The notes under the pieces are model-generated. The model did no database searches. It was not told where the DNA came from and saw nothing but the letters and a program-made list of their open reading frames with translations. From Holacanthus passer (Eukaryota > Chordata > Actinopteri > Pomacanthidae): DNA of 64,000 nt. This document shows positions 51,317 to 63,992 of this stretch, piece by piece; position 1 is the stretch's first letter, and each line of letters begins with the position of its first letter. The translations under genes were made by a program, and so were the position numbers. The stretch covers positions 1,836,001-1,900,000 of the forward strand of contig JAFREQ010000024.1 in the NCBI GenBank assembly GCA_025331565.1, in the 5' to 3' direction.

Positions 51317-53027
51317 GTCCTCCTCCTACAGGCAGAGACACAGCAGATGTGCTCGTAAGGACAAAGACAAACCTCAAATCAAACTGCGCTCACCTGTTTC
51401 AGTGAGGACACATTGACCTGTTCGTGCTGCTCTGACTGGAGAGACCATCTGTGGATAAAGGTCCTCTTCCTGGACGGCAGGTGATGGAGACTGGGCTGGT
51501 TCTGTTCAGGGTTCTGTTGTTTTGCTCTGTGGTCGAACACATGGCACAAACCTCTTGTTTTCTAATGTAACCTGGCTCCTATTCAGACTCTGCGTCAGCT
51601 GGTGAATTCCTCTGCTCCTCGGGCGTCTTTCGAACCTGCAAACACTTCAGAGTCTTGTGGTCTTTACCTTTAGTTTTCACATGCATGTAATGTAGAAAGC
51701 AAGAATTTGAAACCTATTATGTCTGAACATGATACAGGATTTTTATTCCATCATTGACGTCACGTTTCAGAGTTTGTGTGGTGGATATTTTTTGTCTCTG
51801 ATGTCGGAGCAGGTTCACAAAGGTGGTGGCAGCGTTTTGTCACTTTTTCACAACTAAAGTTTATTACAAAGTAGAATAGGGAAGAAAAGAAAATATGGAA
51901 CCTTGTTTAATAAATTAATTTCACATAAATCTATTGAATCTAAAATTAAATAATGTTTGTAAAATAAACACATTCACAGAAACAGAAAGATGAACAGAAA
52001 GTTTGCAGTGGAGGAGAAAACACGATTTAAAATACATTTTCTATCTTTCCACAAAGAGGAAAGAAAATGTTCTAACGTCACTTTGGGAAACAAAAACATG
52101 ATGTAGCTCCATCGTCAAGGAAACAAAATATAATTTCTGGTAATTTTCCCCTGGGATCAAAACATGGGATCAGTATTGTTCACACAGAAAAGAAATCCGA
52201 GCCACTTAAGTTCCCCGTGGCGGAGGTGAAACGTTGCTGACGCTTCAAATCTGCTGCGAGAGTAAAATGATGCGGCAATTATCTTATCCAGTTTGTTTAC
52301 GCCTTAAAGCCCCGAGAGACAGAAATAAGCTCCGAAATAAAACCCACACTGAGCCTGCTGCTCCTCGACGTCTGGATCCAAACTCTGCTTTTACGACACT
52401 CCGTCCAAACTGCCGCGGCCCGGCTACGCTTTGATTGTTCGAGCATTGTTGTTTGATGTTTTTAACTGTTGGGTGTGTGCAGCCGTGTTCGGTGGTTCCT
52501 CACATCACAGCCCGTTTACTGGACCGAGGCGAGAATGAGGGGAGAAGTTACTGAAGAGGGAGAAAACAAAATGTGGAAAAGTGCTTAAAGTCACAAATAC
52601 ACAACACGAGCAAGGGCGGAAGAAAGACTGATGAGAGACAGAAGAGAGGAAGAGAAAGAGAGAAAAAGGTGGTGAAGAACAAGTTTTGTGAGAGAGAAGG
52701 AAACGACCTCGGCCGTCCACTGGATGTGGCTGCGTGTCTGTTGCAGTTTAAAGATTTGAGACGCACGGCATCCTCAGGCCAGACGTGTTTCCTAGACAGC
52801 TTTGCTTCCATTTTTGTTTTACAAGCATATTATATAACCTTTATTTCATTGTTTAATCTCTTTAGGAAAAGAGACCTGAGACCAGCAGAAGAAAATGGTC
52901 CACAAATAACCCTACACAAGAACATCTCTAAAAAATCCAAAGCTGATGGTCAAAGGGACGAGATGCTTTGATTGAATACTTGTATGTTTGTTTGCTGTGT
53001 GACCATCTCTCTCCCTTCCTCCCTCCC
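50369..53027. other. Upstream intergenic sequence
   Basis: AT-rich, with a GGAA tetranucleotide run near 51078 and CA repeats at 51285-51312. I see no exon, RNA gene or complete transposon. Confidence 0.4.
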
Positions 53028-53098
53028 TCTTATGTTTCCAATCTGTTTTTGTCATCCCGATTTCCCATATTGTCATTTTGCTCTTTTAGTTTGTTCTG
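53028..53098 (+). repeat. 71-bp direct repeat, copy A
   Basis: From TCTTATGTTTCCAATCTG to TTAGTTTGTTCTG, identical over 71 bp to 53284-53354. The copies are 256 bp apart start to start. Confidence 0.92.
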
Positions 53099-53283
53099 GA
53101 CCATCAGCCATCGAGGATGTTGTGGATCTTCGTCCTGCAGGAGTTCCTCCTCTTGTCTCTCTCTTTCTCTGTGTCTGCTGTGTTGGAGTTGTCTGTCCCT
53201 CCAGTCTTCATGGTGGACCTCCTGCTGTGCAGCTCAGGACGCCTGAACTGATGTCGATGTCCTCCTGGATCCACGTTCTTCTT

Positions 53284-53354
53284 TCTTATGTTTCCAATCT
53301 GTTTTTGTCATCCCGATTTCCCATATTGTCATTTTGCTCTTTTAGTTTGTTCTG
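53284..53354 (+). repeat. 71-bp direct repeat, copy B
   Basis: Exact second copy of 53028-53098. The 185 bp between the copies shows no known element, and no target-site duplication flanks the pair. Confidence 0.92.
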
Positions 53355-55719
53355 CACACATGACGTCCGTCCTGGGAGTCGGATCCGTCCTCTGTCTCTC
53401 TTCCTGACGTTTAAAGCCCCTTGACGCAAATTTGTGATTCGTGATACTCGGCTGGATTCTCAAACTTCTCTTCACAAGCGTCTTTATTTCTTTGCTCTAT
53501 GACTTCAACATTGTGTTTTAAAGCCAAAGGAAAACTGTGGCATCCAAAAATGATGGTTGTGTAATCTACAAAGTTTGACCAATCAGAGATGTTTATTATT
53601 CTAAACAAATATTCAAAACAAAATTCCAACATCACCAACAGTTTGTGGTGACTGGATGCAGAGACTCTTTTTTTCATGATTGGAAATATGGCCAAAGAAA
53701 TTAAGGTTGCAACCACGAAATTTTTCTGGACAAAGAGGGTAAAGTTCTTGAGTCCTTGAAAAAAGTTGTCACGGGTGGAGAAGGGGGGAATTAAAACGTA
53801 AAAGAGAACAACAAAGAGCGGCGGATAATTTGTGACAGTTGACAGAGATCGGAAGAGACAGATTGAGATACTGAAAAAGTAATGAGGGAACAGTGAATTA
53901 TGGTAGAAAGAGAGAGAGAGAACAAACAATGATGGAGTGAGTGATGGAGAGGAAAAGATAAGAGAAACTAAGAGAGAAAAAAACTGGAAGAATATATATA
54001 GATTTTTTTCACCAAAAAGATGGGGAGAAAAGGTGAGAGAGAGTGAAGTGTCAATACGATGGAGGACAAAAAGGTGATTGATGTGAAATTTCAAAACACA
54101 GAGATGAAGGCAAAGGTAAAACAGCAGGGAACAAACAGATGTGAAGAACAGTTTGATGAATGTAATGAGAGGGATAAAAACAGATATGAGCCGAGAGAGT
54201 GAAATGAAAATATTTGAGAAACAGAGAAATTGAGAGAGGAGTGTTTTTGTGGGAGTGTAACTGTACCTTCAGAGCTCCTGCATGTACACACAGCGAGAGC
54301 CGCTGCCAAGTCAAACAGCGGCAGTCGGCTTCAGCGCCGTTACTCAATCTGCCGCTGACCTCGTCCTCCGGAGCCCGAAGAAAAGAGAAAACAATAACAG
54401 TCACTTCAAAAGCCGTCAGACTGAGTCCTGTTCATCAACCTGACAAGTCTGAGGCTCATTTCTACACTTTGTCTGAAACTCTCCGGGGAACACGCTGAAA
54501 TGGAAGAACTGTGCTGCGTTCGAGAGACGATGGAAAGTCAGAAATTCAGACTTTCATGAGAGAAATGCTGCAACTCCGAGGTTTTCATGCATTGACAAAG
54601 CAAAATGGTGGTTTAACGGCAACACACACTGTGTGATGGAGCTCCAACGATGAAGTGTCAGGATTTACAATCACAACATAAAATCTGTCACAGTTATGAT
54701 CAACTCACAGCTTCAGAGTCGCTGCAGGAGGAAGACGATTCGGCTCTGAGAGGAAAACCACCGTTCAAAGTTCATTTCTATCAAGAAACTTTGAGTGAGG
54801 AAGGAGCTTAAACTGGCCGACGACGTCTTCTGGAAAAATCAGCAGGTTTTTCGTCCTGTAACTGTTTGAATAATAATCAAAGCACAGAATCAACCTGATC
54901 ATTCCCAAACATACAAACATACTAGAAAACAGTTTTTCTCCAAACAACGGCATTAAATCAGTGAATGAAGGCTTTGATTTCTTACAGTAAATTACTTTTA
55001 TTACTAAACATTTCATAAATAAGGTTCATTTCATTCTCCTGGGTCGGGGATCTGCTTCAGGTAACGACAGTAATCGATCTGTGGCTATAAAATCAGACTG
55101 AGATCAGGAGCCTGGTTCGTCTGAGCAGCTAAAACAGTGAAAAACTTCTTCTCTACAAACATCCAACGTTTTCTGAAACAGTAACATGAACAAGTGTCTT
55201 ATGTCCAATGAGAAACGCTGTAACCGACTGACAAGAGAAGTTTCCCAGTGGACAGAGACCTGAAGCTGAACATCCAGACATGATGAGGAGAACAGAGCTG
55301 TCGTTTGTCAGGCTGGCACAGCATCGACGGCTGAAGTCTATAAGCTTCAAGTCTGGCAGAGATACAGCTCAAAGCTCCTAAATTATGTGTGTGTGTGTGT
55401 GTGTGTGTGTGTTTGTCGAAAGTCTTACGTGTCTGCGATGAAAAAGATTGTAAGCTTGTAATTCAATATCTCCAACATCAACAGGGTCCAATCTGTAAAA
55501 CTGTCAAACAAAGAGCTGCAGTTTGTGCTCGGGACCAGAATTTCTCTTCATTCTGTTCAGTTTTAACAAACAGTGGTGACGTTTTGGGTTTTTTATATCA
55601 TGAAATGACGTCCAGACAGATTCAAACCCCCCAAACTGTTTCAATTTAAAGCTGCTCATTAATTTTCTGCATATAAACTTTGTTGTATCTGATCACAAAG
55701 CCAGTGACGCATGTTTTAA
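53355..55719. other. Upstream intergenic sequence
   Basis: Contains a strongly purine-biased stretch at about 53860-54240. On the minus strand this gives a 227-codon, Phe/Leu/Ser-rich open frame (53411-54094). Most of it looks compositional. No gene is called. Confidence 0.35.
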
Positions 55720-56008
55720 CCCATTTGTGCTCACGAGTTTCTTTTGGTGCAAATGTTCTCTGAGCTCAAATCTGAAGAGTTTTTTCAAAATTAAATGACA
55801 TGGGAGGAGACGTGATGCTTCTACTGAACCTCAGATCTTGCTTTTTGGAGATAATTACTTCTGACTCTCAAAAGCACATCCTCATAACAAGCTGAATATT
55901 AAAGATGCAAATGTGCACAGTGTAAAAAATATTTCCTGTGGAAGACAATGAGAACAAATGTGGCATTTTTTCTTATTCTACTAAATATAGTCTTTGAGCA
56001 CGAATGGG
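55720..56008. mobile_element. piggyBac-like MITE, 289 bp
   Basis: The ends CCCATTTGTGCTCA and TGAGCACGAATGGG are 14-bp inverted repeats with one mismatch. TTAA flanks both sides (55716-55719 and 56009-56012). TTAA target duplication plus CCC-starting ends is the piggyBac signature. There is no coding capacity, so it is non-autonomous. Confidence 0.85.
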
Positions 56009-56929
56009 TTAAACTGCACAACAAACCTGTAAACTTTTCAACAACAAGTTTTCTTTATCAACTGGTAAAACCTCTATGAAGAGTCCATTCTTTTTCTTGT
56101 CTCCATCAGCATTCTTCCTTCTGCTGGTGTCTAACGATGCAGATGGTTTTGGTTCGACTGGCTCAGGTTTCTGAGATCTCTCACTTTCTGTATCTCAAAA
56201 ACAAAATGACGTCTGATCTCAGCAGCAACTTGTCTTTCTAAAAACTAACAGCTGGGATTCATTTGAAATTTGTGATACAAGACCTGAGTTTCGCTACCAA
56301 CATCAAAATGTGACTTTTTAAAAAATAACAAAAGAAGTTAAACTTTTTTTAATGTGCAGCCAAACAAGGACTTTGTCTAAAAAAATAGTCTAGATTGGTA
56401 AAACTTAGATTTAAATCTGGTTAAAGACAAACTAGAAATCTGACCTGGACATCTGAGCTTTCAGTACTTGACAGTTTTCAATAATTGAGACCTAAATCAG
56501 AACAAATCAAACAAAACCTGCACATCTGCTCGATGCCAGTAAGAAGCTTCTCTGTTGTAATTTGAGTGAACTGGTGTTTTAACATCATTTATTACCTCGT
56601 ACAGTTTAAAACCTACATCTGTGTAAACCTATGTTTATTTGCTGATGAGTCCTCTGGCACTAGTAAAGGTCATCTCACACATCCAACTGTATCTGATGGA
56701 GCTGCTTAAATACGCCTCTGATGTTACGTATGTAAAATCCAGCCTCTTCGTCAGAACGTTCCTGCAGCTGAGCAGAGAAAGCGCCGGGTGTTGAACTGGC
56801 TCTGCAGCTCGTCTCCCTCGCTGACTGCCACCCCGATTGTTCTAGAAACGCCCCGTTGGTTTCCACCGGTTCGACCCCACAGTGCCGAGCATGTGTCCGT
56901 CAGCAGCCGCGTGTCCTTGAGTGTCCCGG

Positions 56930-57200
56930 ATTTAAAAAAGTGAAGTGACTGGCAGAGGTCAGAGGGGGGGTGGTGGTGGCTGGAGGATGTGGCCTTGATT
57001 TACCCGGAAGCAGCGGGGCTGCTGGACGCGGCAGGCGATTTATTCTTAGCGGCGAGGCGGGGGAGGCTCCGGCGAGGCCCGGTGCCACGCGAGGGGGCGA
57101 GAGGGCGGGGCCGACGTCACATCCAGAAGTGTGCGTGGGCGGGGGAGTGGTTTGGGGCCTGACTGGGATTAGGGAGGCGCAGGGCTGTGGGTTCGACTGC
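56930..57200. promoter_or_regulatory. GC-rich CpG cluster with GC box and CRE-like site
   Basis: A GC-rich block dense in CpG amid AT-rich flanks. It holds GGGCGGGGC (a GC box, 57102-57110) directly followed by CGACGTCAC (CRE/ATF-like). It could be a distal promoter for BMPER (10 kb away, minus strand) or for an unseen transcript. It also lies just 3' of the KE-rich exon, whose candidate AATAAA (minus strand) is at about 57037-57042. Confidence 0.45.
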
Positions 57201-57352
57201 TGCCGAGGCCAGACGGAGAAGAGGAAGAGAGGAGGAGGAGGAAGGAGAGAATCAGCGAAATGTCTGAGGAGAGGAGGAGGATTGGTCTTCCTCCTCGCTC
57301 TCTGTGGGCTCAGACCTCACCACAGAGCACACACACCGAAACTACTGGATGT

Positions 57353-57390
57353 GGTGTGTGTGTGTGCGTGTGTGTGTGTGTGTGTGTGTG
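57353..57390. repeat. (GT)n microsatellite
   Basis: GT run just 3' of the KE-rich terminal exon on the minus strand. Confidence 0.9.
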
Positions 57391-57507
57391 AGGATCAACT
57401 ATTACTAGATGATGTAAATATGCGTCTGAGAGGAAATTGCTCTGCTACTGAGATATATGGCCTTGCATGAGTATATTTACATGTGAATATATATTTAGAC
57501 TGCATAT

Positions 57508-57515
57508 GTGAGTGT

Positions 57516-57561
<46 letters not shown>
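57508..57561. repeat. (GT)n microsatellite
   Basis: About 25 GT repeats with two GA interruptions. Confidence 0.93.
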
Positions 57562-57563
<2 letters not shown>

Positions 57564-57708
57564 AGTTATGCAGCCTTGTATATGTTTACATGGACACTGT
57601 ATATACATGTATGTATATTTCTGCGCTGTGTATATGTGCATGATGTTTGGACGTGTGTTCTGTGTCTTGTTTACGTGTGTGTCTGTACATCATGTCAACT
57701 TGCTCTCG

Positions 57709-58049
57709 TCAGGCGTCTCCAGCCTCCGGCTCCTTCTTCTTCTCTTTCACTTTCACAGACGACTTCCTGGACACTTTCTTGTCCCCTGACGTCTCCTTCC
57801 CTTCCTTGTCTTTGTCCTTCTCCTTCTTCTCCTTTGATGACTCCTTCTTCTCCTTGGAGGAGGACGATTCCTTCTTGGACTCCTTCTTTGCCTCCTCCTT
57901 GGGCTCTTTGCTCGAATCCTTCTTTGACTCCTTCTTCTCTTTAGATGACTCCTTCTTCTCCTTTTTCGCCTCCTTGACGGGCTCCTCTGCGCCTCCCACT
58001 TCTTCTTTCACAGAGGCCTCTGACGTCTCCCTGGACACCTCCTTCTTTT
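57709..58049 (-). CDS. Terminal exon of an unrecognised Lys/Glu/Ser-rich protein
   Basis: An acceptor with a good pyrimidine tract (minus strand, TTTTCTCATTCAG) opens an exon of 341 bp. It starts two bases into the frame and runs 112 codons to TGA. The sequence is almost wholly charged: repeated KKEKKESSKEKKESKKDSSK-type blocks, then KKEKDKDKEGKE and a C-terminus KEKKKEPEAGDA. No folded domain, signal or membrane segment is visible. Such tails occur in triadin-like, nucleolar and cytoskeletal proteins, so composition alone does not identify it. Codon use looks like true coding: Ser, Glu and Lys codons are mixed rather than a pure DNA repeat. Upstream exons were not found and probably lie beyond the right edge. 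Confidence 0.6.
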
Positions 58050-59500
58050 CTGAATGAGAAAAGAGAAAAAAGGGAGCATTAATGCACGAACCTCTACATC
58101 TAAATACAACCACATACGTTGGACAAGAACAGCTCAAAGTCCGGATGAACCTCCTGTTCACCACAGTCACTGGAGTCACATTTAGTTGTTTTCATTTACA
58201 TATTTTTTAAGCATTGGATACAAAAATAATTGTATGAATTGTCTTTGTTGTATCTCTGTATGTTTCTGTGTTGCACCAGCTGTGAATAAATCTCCTTGTG
58301 AGACAATTTAAACTTAAATAAAAATCTTGTCTTGGATGTCAAATCAGATCAAACCACCATTTTATAATCAGAAAGTCCTTTGACAAATTAAACAGCTTTA
58401 CATCATAGTTTTTCTTCGTCTAAACTGAAGCTGGAGGCTGGTTTTTCAGGTTTATTCACTTTTCCAGTATGAAATTGTTGGAGTGGATGGAACAGCACTA
58501 ATGTCAAACTGTAAATAACAGCTCACAGAAATATTAGTAGTTCCACTATTTCTAGAGTCAGAACACGTCTGCACTGAGCCTAAATTTAAAAACGCATCTT
58601 TCCTCTTTAATTTGTTCCTCCAAGTGAACCCAAACATGTAGCTTCACCAAAATGATCTCCAGAGTGAATAAATCTGAAAATGTCCAGACTGGAGCTGTGT
58701 GGCGCTCGAAGTTTGTCTCCTCTAATTTTCTCTGTGATCCATCATTTTAAATCTCCATATAGCTGATCACAAAGGACAGCTGTCGCCATGACCTTGTATT
58801 TATGTTGATTTCATGTGGAACTCTGGGATCATAAAACAGTGATTTGATTGCAGCCGGAGCGAAAGAACGCATGAGCATTTTAGAGCTGTGATGAAATTAC
58901 TGTTTAACACTGATTCTGTTGTGTGATGCTGTCTGGCCTCGTGTGGACGTTGCCTCAGTCTCCCAGAGACAGACTGGTCACGGTGTTAATGAGCCACATG
59001 TTGACTTTACAAACTTCTGATGGCTCGTCACATTCAGTCCATCAGGAGTGAGAACGAGGATTAACTGACGTTTGAACGTTCAGCTGTGTTTTGTTCTGGA
59101 ACACGCTGATGCAAACACGCTGCAGCTCCTTAGCATCAAGACAAATTGAGTGACAACAGCACCTGTTGCATGACAAAGGACCTCCACTTAACCAAAGTCC
59201 CCCCCCCACACACACACACACTCTGCAGCCCCGCCTCCTCCAGATTGCACCGACTCTCTGATCAGATGATAACGGGACCGTTGTCTGCCAACAATGAGAC
59301 GCGCTTCTTATCTCCATGAGAACGGAGAGGCTTTAGAGACTGGAGACTGCAGCCTGGTATCTCACAGTGTGTGTGTGTGTGTGTGTGTGTGTGTCACTGC
59401 ATGTACGTGGAGCCTGCAGACTGCTCAGTAAAAGTGTGTGTGTGTGTGTGTGTTTACAGACTCCAGAGAGGAGCTCTAATCAGACAGCTCATCGTCTACA

Positions 59501-59572
59501 GCAGAGGTTTTCAAAGTGGGAGGTGGGAGACTCCCCGGGGGCTTCGAACAGCTTCAGAGGGGCTCAGCGAAC
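59501..59572 (+). mobile_element. hAT-type MITE end fragment
   Basis: GCAGAGGTTTTCAAAGTGGG, followed by a GC-rich imperfect palindrome (GGTGGGAGACTCCCCGGGGG), resembles the end of widespread vertebrate hAT MITEs (CAGxGGTTCTCAAAGTGGGG type). No opposite end was located. Confidence 0.45.
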
Positions 59573-59910
59573 AGAAGTGAACAAATATTACATTAGTTAT
59601 CAAAAGCAGATCCCACAGAAGAACCTGTGTGTGTGATTTGGTTAAAGAGAGAGTTCAGAGATTCAGGAGTTTGGGGGAATTTGAGTGTTTTTCCCACTTT
59701 CAGTCAGAAACAAATGTCGGCCTCAGGACGAAGCTTTTAAATATATTTGGTTCAGTCTGAAATTATGTCAAACAGCAAGATTAGAGCAACTTGTTGAGTC
59801 TGTGGGATCAAATCATCATGATCCCACAGGCATCCAGGAACTGAGCTTCGTCTGAGGGGAGGCCTCGCTCTCAGACACCGAAACCCCTGAGTCCAGAGAG
59901 AGTCTGATTG

Positions 59911-59914
<4 letters not shown>

Positions 59915-59950
<36 letters not shown>
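59915..59950. repeat. (GT)n microsatellite
   Basis: About 17 GT repeats. Confidence 0.93.
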
Positions 59951-59951
<1 letters not shown>

Positions 59952-60481
59952 CAGACGGGTGCCATGACATGGTACATTGCTCTCAGACATGTTTGTTATT
60001 GCTGATCAAAGAATATTTCGAATTTGCTCTGAAAGTCTCTGTCAAGTGTTAATTTTGCATCTGAGATGAATCCATGTCAGTGTTTTCAGAGAGGATGTGG
60101 TCGGAGCTGGAATCAAATAGATTTCAAAAGGAAAAAATCAAGAAGTGGGAAATGATTGAATTTGGCAACAATTTAGTAATTTTCTTAATGAAGACGTTGG
60201 TTTTGTGCAGCCGTCTCATTTCCTTTGTGTCTCCATGTGCTCACACAGGATGGAAAGTGAAAACAAACACAGAGGACGATTATGCATTGACTGATATGTA
60301 CAAAGTGTGCAGCTCTTTCAGGTTTCGCAGTTTAACAGACAGTTTTATAGACGCTAAGTGGGGAGGCTCATTAAGTGAATTGTGTTTTTCCGCCTCCAGG
60401 CACTTGTCTCCTTCACACCCGACCAGGGGCGAATAACTGCAGATAACCACACAACCTCAAGACTGTAGCAATAAATACGAG

Positions 60482-60513
<32 letters not shown>

Positions 60514-60830
60514 TGAATGTACGTGCACATACAGAACAAGTGACAACAAACCCATTTACAAGCACCAACACACAGGCAGGCGACCACAAATGGTGTAAAA
60601 AGTTGTTGTGTGAAAACAGCCTCAGTGGAACTTTTACACTCAGACATGAAAGAAACAGTGGACGAGGGAGTGTCAGCGAACCACAAAGCAAGTCTCCGTA
60701 TGAAACTGAAGATATGGAACACGTCTCAGTCTTCACGTGTCTGTTAGCGACCATGTCATTATTGTGTGTGAGCGGCTTAATCCTGCAGCGACAGTCTAAT
60801 CCGGACTGGACGCTAACTGTCTGGTCACCA

Positions 60831-60891
<61 letters not shown>
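60831..60891. repeat. (CA)n microsatellite
   Basis: About 29 CA repeats, preceded by CACGCG. Confidence 0.94.
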
Positions 60892-60948
60892 GAAGCCACC
60901 CATCACTCCTCGGCAGCTGAGTCAACAGAGACCAGCAGACAGTGTGTG

Positions 60949-60978
60949 TGTACCTAATAAAGTGGCCACTGAGTGTCT
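60949..60978 (+). mobile_element. Fragment of a common fish DNA-transposon end
   Basis: GTACCTAATAAAGTGGCCAC followed by TGAGTGT matches, by memory of the pattern, a frequent interspersed repeat end in teleost genomes. No partner end was found nearby. Confidence 0.4.
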
Positions 60979-63683
60979 GTAGTTCGACTGATTATGTGAT
61001 CTATTGTTTAAGTGATCAGGAGCACACTGGTATTTTTTTGGATTTGAGGTTCGTTTGTAAATGTCCTTGGAAACAGTTGGCAAAACCTCAAAGTTCATTT
61101 CGTACAGTTGCCGTTGGCTGTTTTGGAGCTTTCGACCGTATCCCACGGGCTTCATCAGCTGAGTTTGATCAGGTGATGTTTAGTTAACATGTTTTAAGAA
61201 GGTGAATATCAGCACAAAGTGACAGATCCAGGCACATTCGATGCAGCAGAAGAAGACGTGCTTCAGTGTGATAAACAGACGTTTGAAGGGAGTAAAGTCA
61301 GTGTCAGTGTGTTGACCATCAGAGTTCAGTCTGAATCTGATCCTGCTGAGCTCAGGTCGCTCTGGCAGGTTAACGGTCACAGTCGAGTCACAGGTCAGGC
61401 GCTGCTCTGCTCCTCAGCTCCGGGCGCACACAACATGAAGGTGAACTACAACACGGTGGCTTCACAGGACTCACCGAGGCTTTTATCATTTTCTTATTTT
61501 CTGAATGAGTAAATGAAGTCAACAGTGCAAGATGTAGAAGAAAGTCTCATTATGGTTTCGGTTTTACTGTCCAGGTTTTGACATAGCCATCATTTTTCAA
61601 ACGGCAGAATAGTTTTATTGATTGTATTGTTTGGAAGATTTTGTAATGTAACGACACGGCGAGTCTTTCTGATAAGGACAGTACAGGACAGTCTCTATCT
61701 TCAGACCCTGCATTCAAATATATTTCACTTTGACAAACATTGTTATTGCTGTTTTTTGCTTGTGTTGTATTTCTGTGGTGCTGAATGGACAGTTCCTGTA
61801 AAGTCAACTTCACATTTATCTTCCAACTGATTTTCTAATTTGCTGTAATAATCCGTTTATCTGTTCCTCAAATGTTGGTTATAGAGGAGCAGATGATTCT
61901 TTCTGCTCTCTCTGTTTCTTCTCGTTTTTGTAGTCACAGGTTGAGTTTCTTGGATAGTTCGTACTCAGCTGTTGATGGAAAGGAGGTCTTGGTGAATATG
62001 AGGCCTGATGGAAACAGGACGTTCTCATGTCAGATCTGTGCAGTGTAACACTATGAAAACAGAATGAGCACATTTGTGAAAACTCTCCCTGCACTTGTAC
62101 GTCCAGACCGTTCTCCAGCTCCCAGGGACGCTCCCGTCCCTCCCAGGTTTTCACTCTCAGCAGGAAATAAACGAGTGTGAGAGCCGGGTCCTCGAGGGAG
62201 CGGTAGCAAAGGGTCGATAAACATTGACGTTGTAAGACAAGATGGCAGCTTCCCTCCTGTATGGAAACCCAGAGGGGTCAGGCCACGTCTTGTCAGTCTG
62301 CTACTTCAACAAACTAACAAAGTGGGAGCCTGTAGACTAAACAGAGCAGAGGCCGCCGCTTCGCGTCGCTCCGAGCCGCCGGGAACCAAGTGACGTTAAA
62401 CCCTTCTCACATGGGAGCGGAGCTACCTGGAAACGTCTGGCGGTTTTCGTCAGGATTACCACAGACTGCAGCCGTTTTAATCCCGAGTGAATCTGCTCCA
62501 GCCGCGTCTGGACGGGATCAGTCTGACAGGAAAACGTGGGCTCTGCAGTTCCTGACTGTTGCACATCGTTGACTTCAGCGAACGATCCTCAAGGGAACAA
62601 ATACATTATAATATTATTCCCCATAATTACCGAGGAGGTGTTTCATTTTCAGGAACAACTTTCAGCGTGGAAAAAAAGTTTGGCAGATCAGCCCATTCAT
62701 GCAGAGGCTGCTGGGCCTAATGACATGATTGCCCTTGTGTGGTTTGTTAGTCGGTTGTGTGTAACTGGGGTTGTGCGTCTCCTCCAGCCTTAGTTTGGGT
62801 TTCCACGTTCATTTTAGAACGTTTTAATTCGAACAGAGACGGTTTATTAGTCCATTGTGGAATCTTCACCTCAGCTCTATGATTATTTTTTGGTCATGGA
62901 ATCAGATTTTGTGTATATACGTTCCTCAGGTTTGCGGTTGCCAGTTCAAATCCCCCGGTAAACTGTGGACGGGAAAAGTGAATGAGTAATGCTCTGCGAA
63001 CGCCCGGCTGCTGCAGAGAGGCTTCCTCCGGCAGAACGCTGCGGTCCAGCCGGGCAGCTCCGAGTTTAAATTTAAACGCGATTCTGACGAGATTCATTTT
63101 TCTATAACATAACAAGAGAGGCCAAGTTTTATTGCAGTAGATTTGAGTTTATGTAAAGAACATTTTTCCAGGTTTTATAGATTCCTGTTTGTTTGGGTTT
63201 TGGGTGGAATTTACAACTGTTTTTCAAGTAGGAACAGAAGTATAAATGCAGGTGTGGCAGCATGAAATCCAGCGTTTGTGAGCTCATGACTTGATGAGAC
63301 TGATGTCTCCCTGACAAGTTTCCTAAATCATCTTGGTCCTGCATCGCTCTCTGCTTTCAACATACCGGAGCTCTTCATCTGTCGCTGGAGTTTAGAGGGC
63401 AACACTTGTTTGTTCCCCGGTGAACAAAAACAAAAACCACAGCAACAAAAGCCGGCGTGTCGATTTAGATAAGAGGAGCGATGCTATCTGTGCTGCGTTC
63501 AAAGACCCACACGTTCCGCCTGGATTCGTGTGTTAGCAGCAGATCACGGCGCTGCATTCATCTGCAGGCAGCCGTAGTCAAAATAGAGGCGGCCGCACAG
63601 ATCGCCCGCATCTCGACCAATCAGCACGCAGGAGACTGAAACCTGATTTACAGAATCCACTTTGCAGAGGGGGTGTGTGTGTG

Positions 63684-63725
<42 letters not shown>

Positions 63726-63959
63726 CAATCTGGCAAGGACTGACTGATTGGATCTGTGGTGAAGTGTGTGTCTTTGAGTGTGTATTTGTGAGTGTGTATG
63801 CCTGCTCAGATCATATGTGTGTGTGTGTGTGTGTGTGTGTATTCATGTGGTCCAGACGAGGCAGTCGAACAGGACACAACAGTATTATGTGAAGTCTAAA
63901 AACAAAGTTGTGTGGTCGACAGCGTGGGAAATGACAGTGTGTGTGACAGAGAGGGGAAT

Positions 63960-63992
<33 letters not shown>

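Noticed and set aside
60413..60925. 170-codon minus-strand open frame
   Set aside because: It is bounded by two GT/CA microsatellites that supply much of its length, and has no recognisable protein or splice sites.
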